Origin: an uncultured Lachnospiraceae bacterium
GTDB taxonomy: Bacteria > Bacillota > Clostridia > Lachnospirales > Lachnospiraceae
Length of the DNA: 64,000 nt
Assembly (NCBI GenBank): GCA_947628705.1
Contig: CANRAZ010000001.1
Span: forward strand, 1 to 64,000
Direction: 5' to 3'
Part shown: positions 56,732 to 64,000 of the stretch, piece after piece
Layout: each line of letters begins with the position of its first letter
Position numbering within the stretch: the first letter of the stretch is position 1
The notes under the pieces: model-generated
What the model saw: only the letters and a program-made list of their open reading frames with translations
Told to the model about the DNA's origin: nothing
Database searches by the model: none
Made by a program: the position numbers and the translations under genes

Positions 56732-58231
56732 ATGAAAAAGAAAATACTTCTCGGAACAATAATCCTCACCGTAGCAGGGCTCATATCCCGTGTCATCGGC
56801 TTTATGTATAAAATATTTCTTGCCAAATCCATGTCGGCGGAAACAATGGGGCTTTATCAGCTTGTTTTCCCTGTTTATAATGTGTGCTTTACCCTTTTTG
56901 CATCAGGAATACAGGTAACGGTTTCAAAGATGATTGCCGAAGTAAAGGAATATCCGGCTAAGAAATCCGCACTGCTGAAGCTGTCCTGTCTGGTTTCCGT
57001 TATAATTGCGACAGTGCTTACAATATTTATCAGCAGCAACGCAGGATTTGTCGCCCGTGTTTTCGTTAAAGAGGAAGCAGTTGCACCGGGGCTTCGCATA
57101 CTAAGCTATGCCTTTCCGTTCTGTGCGGTAACATCAGTCATAAACGGTTATTTCTACGGAATGAAGAAATCCGGAATTCCGGCGGCAAGCCAGCTTATCG
57201 AGCAGACGATAAGAGTAGGGCTTGTCTTTATCGTTGCAAGCGTTTACACCGACGACGGCGTAGTTACATGCGAGCTCGCTGTGCTTGGCATGCTTGCCGG
57301 TGAAATCGCATCCTGCATATTTAACGCAATAAGTCTTGCGGCAGAAAAGAAACAGCCTGTTCAAACAACGGAAAGCGTCCGCTACAGCGGAATTCTGTCA
57401 AGATTTGCAAAAATGAGCATTCCCCTGACTCTAAACAGATTCGTGTTAAGCCTGCTTCACAGCTTTGAAACCATCATTTTGCCTCTCCTGCTTGTAAAGT
57501 CGGGAAACACTCGCGAAGAAGCTCTCGCGACCCTCGGCATTTTAAACGGAATGACGATTCCGTTTCTCGTTTTTCCGTCGGCAATAACCAGTTCAATATC
57601 AATTCTCCTTCTCCCGACAATTTCGGAGGCACAGTGCAAGGGCAGGCTCTCCGTTTGCAGACAGGCTACGGCTCTGGTTCTTAAATATTCGTTTATCTTA
57701 GGTCTTGCGTGCTTCGGCATTTTCAATGTCAGCGGTCTGAAGCTCTGCTCTATGATATTCGGAAACGAAACATCGGGGCAATATCTTATCATACTTTCCT
57801 TTCTTTGTCCGATGATGTACATGTCAGCCACTGTTCCAAGCATCATAAACGGTCTTGGAAAGCCGCTTATTACCTTCAGAAATTCCTGCATAATAAATAT
57901 TGTTCAGATAATACTGCTTGCGGTTTTCATTATCAATTTTGGAATCAAGGGCTATTTTATAACAATGTTTATTACGCAGTTTATCCAGCTTTATCTGGAC
58001 GTTTACTCCTTAAATCACGAAAGAATGTTTAAAATGGACGTCAAAAACTCGATAATCATACCCGGACTCCTTGTCGGGCTTCTGATTCCGATTTTTAATG
58101 CAATACTCAGCAAGATATCAGGTCACTTTGGAGGACTTACGGGAATCTGCATAACAGTCCCTGCCTTTTTGCTGTTTTATGCAGTTCTGCTTGTGACGGT
58201 CAAGGTGATAAGGAAAAGCGATTTTGCGTAA
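56732..58231 (+). CDS. spoVB: SpoVB/MurJ-type polysaccharide biosynthesis (MOP) flippase
   Basis: 499 aa; TVAGLISRVIGFMYKIFLAKSMSAETMGLYQLVFPVYN. Confidence 0.9.
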   Translation: MKKKILLGTIILTVAGLISRVIGFMYKIFLAKSMSAETMGLYQLVFPVYNVCFTLFASGIQVTVSKMIAEVKEYPAKKSALLKLSCLVSVIIATVLTIFISSNAGFVARVFVKEEAVAPGLRILSYAFPFCAVTSVINGYFYGMKKSGIPAASQLIEQTIRVGLVFIVASVYTDDGVVTCELAVLGMLAGEIASCIFNAISLAAEKKQPVQTTESVRYSGILSRFAKMSIPLTLNRFVLSLLHSFETIILPLLLVKSGNTREEALATLGILNGMTIPFLVFPSAITSSISILLLPTISEAQCKGRLSVCRQATALVLKYSFILGLACFGIFNVSGLKLCSMIFGNETSGQYLIILSFLCPMMYMSATVPSIINGLGKPLITFRNSCIINIVQIILLAVFIINFGIKGYFITMFITQFIQLYLDVYSLNHERMFKMDVKNSIIIPGLLVGLLIPIFNAILSKISGHFGGLTGICITVPAFLLFYAVLLVTVKVIRKSDFA

Positions 58232-58536
58232 TGAGTTAACTAATAAACATTCTAAGCTATACAATAAATACTATACGGCTTCAAATAAGCTCGCATCGGC
58301 TCGCGCCGAAACGCTTCTGTAAACGGTGCAGTTTTAATAAAAATGAACATTCGATGCATTGGGCTTCCATATGCGAAGTTTTTTTGAAATAATCGACTGC
58401 TCGGTATTAAAAATCCCTCGAAAGGACTTTTTTCAGCAAAAATACAAGTTTGAATACCAATAATAAATTTGTTATGCTATAATGTCCTCAAGCAATACCG
58501 CCGATTTTGCCGGCTTATATTTGCGAGTAGAACATT

Positions 58537-58638
58537 ATGAGAAAGAAATCATCAGGTTTACTGCTTGACGCCGTCTGCTTTTTAATCGGCTGCGCCGAAT
58601 CACCGGCAAAGACGGCCGGCGGCACAGGCAAAAGATAA
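58537..58638 (+). CDS. Possible 33-aa peptide with lipobox-like motif
   Basis: MRKKSSGLLLDAVCFLIGCAESPAKTAGGTGKR*; ends 15 nt upstream of the zinc-ribbon gene. Confidence 0.3.
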   Translation: MRKKSSGLLLDAVCFLIGCAESPAKTAGGTGKR

Positions 58639-58653
58639 CGGAGGTGAATAATT

Positions 58654-59733
58654 GTGTTTTGCGGAAATTGCGGAAAAAAAATTCAAGAGGATTTTAAGAT
58701 ATGTCCTTATTGCGGAAAGGCAATCTCTCACTCGACAAGCAGTGTGCCGGGCGATTTAACCGCACCTGCTGCGCCTGTACAAGCGGCGGCGAACGTTACG
58801 GCTAGACAGACCGCGCCTGTTACGCCTGTGCAAGCGGCGGCGAACGTTACGGCTGAACAGACCGTGCCTGTTACGCCTGTGCAAACGGCGGCGAACGTTA
58901 CGGCTGAACAGACCGCGCCTGTTACGCCTGTGCAAGCGGCGGCGAACGTTACGGCAGAACAAACTGTGCCTGTTACGCCTGTGCAAGCGGCGGCAAACGT
59001 CACGGCCGGTACTCCTCAAGGGTACTATCAGCAGAATGTACAATCGGGGTACGCATATTCTGCACCTGTCAATGTTAAGAAAAAGACTCACCCGCTTTCA
59101 GTTATTCTGTTAGTTGTCGGCTTGCTTTGCATAGCGGGTGCGGCGGTTTTGGTTTTTATGAATCGCGGACTATTTTTCGAAAAATCAAATGTAGAAGAAA
59201 TCACAGAAGATTCCGTTTTGCCGTGTTCGTTTGATGTTTCTTTACTCTACCTAGGCGAACCTGTACGAACTACCAAATACACGCTTTCGCGTGAAGACGA
59301 CCGGAAGATGCTGAATGATTTGAATAAGCTTATGAAACCATTGAGAAATAATAACGTGGAGATAGACTCTTCGGTGTTTGTTTTACCGCCGATGAAAATC
59401 ACCCTTGATGAAGACGCAGGGTCTGAATATCCTTCTTATGCATATCATCTTGAAGATCTTGAAGATGCGCGTTTCAATGTCATTCTTAACAGATCGCTTT
59501 ATGATTTACAAACGAGTTATAGTTATGAGTATAACATAGGCGACAACATGCCAAGGTTTTTCTTTTTTTCTTATGACAGCGACGGTGATGTTTGGTTTGA
59601 ACCGTACCCTGTTGATAAAATAACAGAATTTGACGAAAACAGACAAAGTCAGCCGTTTGCGATCGTTGACATGGACAATTTACTAAACCAACTCAACATT
59701 TCTCCCCAACAGATGGCTCGATTCATGGATTAA
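58654..59733 (+). CDS. Zinc-ribbon, single-TM protein with 17-aa tandem repeat linker and novel C-terminal domain
   Basis: GTG start after GGAGGTGA; CGNCGKKIQEDFKICPYCGK; repeats; TM PLSVILLVVGLLCIAGAAVLVF. Confidence 0.8.
   Translation: MFCGNCGKKIQEDFKICPYCGKAISHSTSSVPGDLTAPAAPVQAAANVTARQTAPVTPVQAAANVTAEQTVPVTPVQTAANVTAEQTAPVTPVQAAANVTAEQTVPVTPVQAAANVTAGTPQGYYQQNVQSGYAYSAPVNVKKKTHPLSVILLVVGLLCIAGAAVLVFMNRGLFFEKSNVEEITEDSVLPCSFDVSLLYLGEPVRTTKYTLSREDDRKMLNDLNKLMKPLRNNNVEIDSSVFVLPPMKITLDEDAGSEYPSYAYHLEDLEDARFNVILNRSLYDLQTSYSYEYNIGDNMPRFFFFSYDSDGDVWFEPYPVDKITEFDENRQSQPFAIVDMDNLLNQLNISPQQMARFMD
58780..59007 (+). repeat. 51-bp coding tandem repeat (~4.5 copies)
   Basis: Unit CAAGCGGCGGCGAACGTTACGGCTGAACAGACCGTGCCTGTTACGCCTGTG = QAAANVTAEQTVPVTPV. 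Confidence 0.92.
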
Positions 59734-59749
59734 GAAGGAGGGATAATAT

Positions 59750-60424
59750 ATGAAAAAGAATACACCCCCTATGGGTCAGTATCCGCAGGATAATGCAAGA
59801 AAAAGAGTAAGTCCGCTCTCGGTAATTATTGCGTTGATCGGAGTGCTTTGTCTGGCGGCGGCGTTAGTTTTGCCTAAGTTTTTAAAGAAAAGCGTTGCTG
59901 ATACAGACTGGGAAAGTTCTCCTGATACAGAAAAGTATTCGTTTTTGGTTACTATAACGAACGATGACGCAAACAATCCGTTTCAGCCTACATCTCATTT
60001 TTCGGTTTCATATGAAAACACGGACGAATGGCTGGATATGGTGACGGAGGCTCTTGCCGATGAGGTGCCGAGCGGCACAGGCGAATTAAATTCGGAAATT
60101 TTCGTTGTACCGCCGATGAAGATTACTATTGACAAGACGGCAAGCAGGATTTTCAAAATTTACCCCCACACAGTTGATGCCACACAGGTGAAAGTTTGTT
60201 TAAATCATTCGGTTGAAACCTCGGAAACTTATTACGACGAAAACGTTTACGGCTATCGACGGTTTTTCATTTTTACTTTAAACGATGACGGAGAGCTTGA
60301 TTTGTTTCCTTTATTGAGCCCTTATAAGGTTCGGTTTGACGGAACTGAAAGCCCTGCGTTTGCCGTCGTTGACATGGACAAAATATGTAAGCAATTGGGA
60401 GTAGATCCGTCGACTGCGTTGTAG
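59750..60424 (+). CDS. Paralogue of preceding protein (TM + C-terminal domain, no zinc ribbon)
   Basis: PLSVIIALIGVLCLAAALVL TM; EIFVVPPMKITID and FAVVDMDKICKQLGV match FVLPPMKITLD and FAIVDMDNLLNQLNI of the upstream gene; AGGAGGG RBS. Confidence 0.82.
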   Translation: MKKNTPPMGQYPQDNARKRVSPLSVIIALIGVLCLAAALVLPKFLKKSVADTDWESSPDTEKYSFLVTITNDDANNPFQPTSHFSVSYENTDEWLDMVTEALADEVPSGTGELNSEIFVVPPMKITIDKTASRIFKIYPHTVDATQVKVCLNHSVETSETYYDENVYGYRRFFIFTLNDDGELDLFPLLSPYKVRFDGTESPAFAVVDMDKICKQLGVDPSTAL

Positions 60425-60516
60425 GACGTTCTTTAAAATCCTTGCAAAAGAGGATACAGACACATCGAAACTCCTTTTAAGATTACACAGCAAACTGTAC
60501 GACATACAATAACATA

Positions 60517-60546
60517 AAGGGAGGCTTCTCAACCAAAGCCTCCCTT
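60517..60546 (+). terminator. Intrinsic terminator after the paralogous pair
   Basis: AAGGGAGGCTT-CTCAACCA-AAGCCTCCCTT then ACATTTT. Confidence 0.75.
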
Positions 60547-60699
60547 ACATTTTACCCTTAATTCAATTATTTTATAATTCAATAATTTTACAATTAAATT
60601 ACTTCTATAATTCAATTACTTCTAAAATTTAGTTACTTCTAATTTCATACAAATTCGACTAAACTTCAAGCCGTACTGTCTGAAATGCCTCTAAGGATA

Positions 60700-62094
60700 T
60701 TAAACAGGATATGCCTTATTCTTTGTATCTGCGGCAGCCACGTCAACCTTCTTCTGCTGTGCCTGACGGTACTTAAAGAAATCCAAGGCAACCTGAGGGA
60801 AAAGCGCATAGGAAAGCACATCTTCCTCCTGCTGTATCCATTCCTTACATTCTTCTCTGAATTTCGGAAGCTGCGGCTCGATAAGATCCGCCGGCCTGCA
60901 GGTTATCGGCTTAACGTCGCCGATGCACTTTTTCTGGACCTCAGGATTGAAAGGCTTGATGGTCTGACCGAACTCGCCGGAAAGAATCTTCTTGGATTCC
61001 TTGGTAACCATCTTATAACGCTCTCCCTGAAGCACATTAAGGACTGCCTGTGTTCCGACAATCTGTGAGGAAGGAGTAACCAAAGGCGGTTCGCCGAAAT
61101 CCTTACGGACACGAGGAACCTCTTCAAGCACAGCCTCATACTTGTCTTCTGCATGAGCCTCTTTAAGCTGAGAAACAAGGTTGCTGAGCATGCCGCCCGG
61201 AACCTGATACATAAGAGTCTTTATGTTTACTCCAAGCACCTTCGGATTGAGAAGACCGTTTGCAAGAACCTCTTCTCTGTAAGGACGGAAGTAATCGGCA
61301 ATCTCAGAAAGAAGCTTCTGGTCGAGCCCTGTGTCATACTCCGTTCCCCTGAATGTTTCAACCATAACCTCTGTCGCAGGCTGAGAAGTTCCAAGAGCAA
61401 GAGGCGACATTGCACAGTCTATAATGTCACAGCCTGCCTCAACAGCCTTGAGATAAGTCATTGCGGCAACACCTGAGGTGTAATGCGTGTGAAGCTGAAT
61501 CGGAAGCGATGAGCCTTCCTTAAGAGCCTTAACAAGTCTGGTTGCCTCATAAGGAACAAGAAGGCCTGCCATATCCTTTATGCAGATCGAATCCGCACCC
61601 ATGTCTTCTATTTTTCTTGCGGTTTCCTTCCAGTAATCCAGCGTATAAGCGTCTCCAAGCGTGTACGAAAGGGCTATCTGAGCATGACCGTTTTCCTTTT
61701 TGCATGCCTTCACAGCCGTTTCAAGGTTTCTGAGGTCATTGAGACAGTCAAAAATTCTGATGATATCTATACCGTTTGCAATTGACTTCTGAACGAAATA
61801 CTCAACTACATCATCGGCATAATGGTTGTAGCCGAGTATATTCTGTCCTCTGAAAAGCATCTGAAGCTTTGAGTTTTTAAAGCCTGCTCTGAGCTTGCGG
61901 AGCCTTTCCCAAGGATCCTCCTTCAAAAATCTGAGACAGGCATCAAATGTTGCGCCGCCCCAGCACTCTACCGAGTGATAGCCTACCTTATCCATCTTCT
62001 CAACGATAGGAAGCATAAGCTCCGTAGGCATTCTGGTTGCAATTAAAGACTGATGTGCGTCACGAAGCACGGTCTCTGTTATTTTAACTCCCAT
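60700..62094 (-). CDS. oadA: Oxaloacetate decarboxylase alpha subunit / carboxyltransferase (no fused biotin domain)
   Basis: ETVLRDAHQSLIATRMPTELMLPI, ECWGGATFDACLRFLKEDPWERLR, CIKDMAGLL; 464 aa. Confidence 0.93.
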   Translation of the reverse strand: MGVKITETVLRDAHQSLIATRMPTELMLPIVEKMDKVGYHSVECWGGATFDACLRFLKEDPWERLRKLRAGFKNSKLQMLFRGQNILGYNHYADDVVEYFVQKSIANGIDIIRIFDCLNDLRNLETAVKACKKENGHAQIALSYTLGDAYTLDYWKETARKIEDMGADSICIKDMAGLLVPYEATRLVKALKEGSSLPIQLHTHYTSGVAAMTYLKAVEAGCDIIDCAMSPLALGTSQPATEVMVETFRGTEYDTGLDQKLLSEIADYFRPYREEVLANGLLNPKVLGVNIKTLMYQVPGGMLSNLVSQLKEAHAEDKYEAVLEEVPRVRKDFGEPPLVTPSSQIVGTQAVLNVLQGERYKMVTKESKKILSGEFGQTIKPFNPEVQKKCIGDVKPITCRPADLIEPQLPKFREECKEWIQQEEDVLSYALFPQVALDFFKYRQAQQKKVDVAAADTKNKAYPV

Positions 62095-62117
62095 TGTTGT
62101 TTACCTCCTTAAATTAT

Positions 62118-63593
62118 TTATACTCCGAATACCGCCATGAACACGCCTGCCGCTACGGCTGTACCGATAACGCCCGCAACGTTAGGCCCCATGGCATGCA
62201 TAAGCAGGAAGTTCGTAGGATCCTCTTTGGCGCCGACCTTCTGTGAAACTCTTGCAGCCATCGGAACCGCCGAAACTCCCGCAGAACCGATAAGAGGATT
62301 TACCTTTCCGTGCGTTGCCTTGCACATTATCTTTCCGAAAATAACACCGCCGGCTGTACCGAAAGCAAAGGCAACAAGTCCGAGTAAAACAATCTTGATA
62401 GTTGTTACCTGAAGAAATGCCTCGGCGCTTGTCGATGCTCCTACAGATGTTCCAAGAAGGATAACAACGATGTACATCATTGCATTCGATGCGGTTTCCT
62501 GAAGCTGTCTTACAACGCCGCTCTCCCTGAAAAGGTTGCCAAGCATAAGGCAGCCGATTAGAGGAGCCGTGTCAGGAAGGATAAGCACTACGACAACAGT
62601 TACGATAATCGGAAAAAGAATCTTCTCAAGCTTGGTAACAGGCCTGAGCTGTTCCATCTTAATCGCTCTCTCCTTCTTTGTCGTGAGGAGCTTCATTATC
62701 GGAGGCTGTATAATCGGTACAAGCGACATGTAGGAATATGCCGCTACCGCAATAGGCCCCATAAGCGCAGTCTGCCCAAGCTTGCCTGCAAGGAAAATCG
62801 ACGTAGGTCCGTCAGCACCGCCGATAATTGAAACGGCTGCCGCCTGAGCGTCCGAGAAGCCAAACAGGATTGCAAGAATATATGCAGTAAAAATACCAAG
62901 CTGCGCAGCGGCTCCAAGAAGAAAGCTCTTAGGATTTGCAATAAGAGGACCGAAGTCTGTCATTGCGCCTACTCCCATGAAAATAAGGCAAGGGAGAATC
63001 GACCACTCGTCAAGCATAAAGAAATAATGGAGAAGCCCTCCGTTTGTATTGCTTACCTTGTGATAATTTGCACCTGAAACGGATATTCTTTCCACCATGC
63101 TGTCGTAGGATACGCTGTCCGGCTCAGCAACAATAATTACGGGATTTCCGTCAGCGTCCTTATACACATAGTACTCAAAAACCGAAGAGTCCTTAGCGTC
63201 TATTGAATTTTCCTTTACTTCGACCTCTGCACCCGTAAGGCTGTCCAAATACACCTTTTCATAATCTACTTCCTTCAACTCGCCGTCGATTTTATACTTC
63301 ATTACGCATTTCCCGGATTCGTCGAACGTAATAGAAGCAATCTGTGAGTCTATTGAGTCTCCGTTCTCATAGTAAGCATAGGTAGTGCTAGGCTCCGCCA
63401 TAATTGACGGATACATGTTGACCAAAAGCATACCGAATGCAATCGGAACCAAAAGCAGAGGCTCATAGCCCAACTTGATGGCAAGAAAAAGGAAGATAAA
63501 AGCTACAAGTATCATAACCCAGTTGCCCCAGTAAAGGGAAGCAAAACCGGAAGCTTTTGCAAGATACGATACTGTATCAATAATATAATCCAT
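62118..63593 (-). CDS. oadB: Sodium-translocating decarboxylase beta subunit with N-terminal extracytoplasmic insertion
   Basis: GVGAMTDFGPLIANPKSFLLGAAAQLGIF, SIIGGADGPTSIFLAGKL, GPNVAGVIGTAVAAG. Confidence 0.93.
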   Translation of the reverse strand: MDYIIDTVSYLAKASGFASLYWGNWVMILVAFIFLFLAIKLGYEPLLLVPIAFGMLLVNMYPSIMAEPSTTYAYYENGDSIDSQIASITFDESGKCVMKYKIDGELKEVDYEKVYLDSLTGAEVEVKENSIDAKDSSVFEYYVYKDADGNPVIIVAEPDSVSYDSMVERISVSGANYHKVSNTNGGLLHYFFMLDEWSILPCLIFMGVGAMTDFGPLIANPKSFLLGAAAQLGIFTAYILAILFGFSDAQAAAVSIIGGADGPTSIFLAGKLGQTALMGPIAVAAYSYMSLVPIIQPPIMKLLTTKKERAIKMEQLRPVTKLEKILFPIIVTVVVVLILPDTAPLIGCLMLGNLFRESGVVRQLQETASNAMMYIVVILLGTSVGASTSAEAFLQVTTIKIVLLGLVAFAFGTAGGVIFGKIMCKATHGKVNPLIGSAGVSAVPMAARVSQKVGAKEDPTNFLLMHAMGPNVAGVIGTAVAAGVFMAVFGV

Positions 63594-63752
63594 TCTTATT
63601 TTACCTCCATCGGATAGTTATAATCTTACACCGTGTAACCGGCAGCCGTTAGCCGGCAGCCGTTAAGCGTTAATCGCATGCCCGCAGTCCTGATATTGCC
63701 GACTGCTTATCGGCGGCCGATAAAGCTGCGATTAAAATTCGCTGACTGACAG

Positions 63753-64000
63753 TCAGTTCATTGTTGCAAGGACTTCTCCTGCCTCAACGGACTGCCCCAC
63801 AGTTACATTAACAGATGCAAGAGTACCATCCTGAGGCGCCACAATCTCATTTTCCATCTTCATAGCTTCAAGGACAAGAATAACATCACCCTTCTTTACT
63901 GCTGCCCCTGCGGAAAGAACAGTCTTTAAAATCTTGCCCGGCATCGGAGCGTTTACCTTAACCGCTCCCTGTGCGCCGGCCGGAGCTGCCGCCTTTGGCG
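63753..64000 (-). CDS. Biotin carboxyl carrier protein (decarboxylase gamma/BCCP), truncated by window edge
   Basis: VLEAMKMENEIVAPQDGTL biotinylation motif; Ala/Pro-rich linker upstream runs off right edge. Confidence 0.92.
   Translation of the reverse strand, partial: PKAAAPAGAQGAVKVNAPMPGKILKTVLSAGAAVKKGDVILVLEAMKMENEIVAPQDGTLASVNVTVGQSVEAGEVLATMN

Noticed and set aside
58728-59091. Two minus-strand Cys/Arg-rich repeat ORFs (TFAAACTGVTGAVCSAV..., RRLHRRNR...)
   Set aside because: Antisense readings of the 51-bp coding repeat; the plus frame has zinc ribbon, TM and homology to its neighbour.
1-64000. CRISPR arrays, transposons, prophage, restriction or toxin-antitoxin modules
   Set aside because: No regularly spaced repeats, transposase, integrase, cas, methylase or TA signatures found while reading the ORFs; the direct repeats present are coding or short intergenic tandems.

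Overview
This 64 kb window is a mostly chromosomal, housekeeping segment of a low/medium-GC Firmicutes genome. It looks like a spore-forming Clostridia/Lachnospiraceae-type organism, given ytfJ/gerW, spoVB, a secDF fusion and an Na+-translocating decarboxylase. I saw no rRNA, tRNA, CRISPR, transposase or phage genes. Main loci, left to right: potCBA polyamine ABC transporter; D-2-hydroxyacid dehydrogenase; CPBP protease; luxS; aroA; leuS; pyrF-pyrC; TPP riboswitch-thiT and thiamine pyrophosphokinase; recJ; secDF; a NitT/TauT-like ABC pair without a binding protein; a WYL regulator; a ZIP transporter; aconitase-icd; a two-component system; htrA; a GT2/GT-C-like envelope cluster (DUF2298); recG-fakA-asp23-rpmB; ytfJ; a rhomboid-like protein; rqcH/NFACT; PHP phosphatase; cysteine desulfurase; spoVB; a pair of novel paralogous membrane proteins; and oadA-oadB-biotin carrier. 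The best candidates for undescribed biology are: (1) promoter-proximal terminator-like hairpins with alternative pairings in the leaders of the acn-icd and pot operons; (2) a tandem paralogous membrane-protein pair, one member with a zinc ribbon and a 51-bp repeat linker; (3) a DUF2298 membrane protein with a YD-repeat-like tail in a GT-C/GT2 cluster; (4) family-atypical insertions or extensions in OadB, AroA, ThiT and PotA. No computation or database search was run. All family calls come from reading the sequence motifs.
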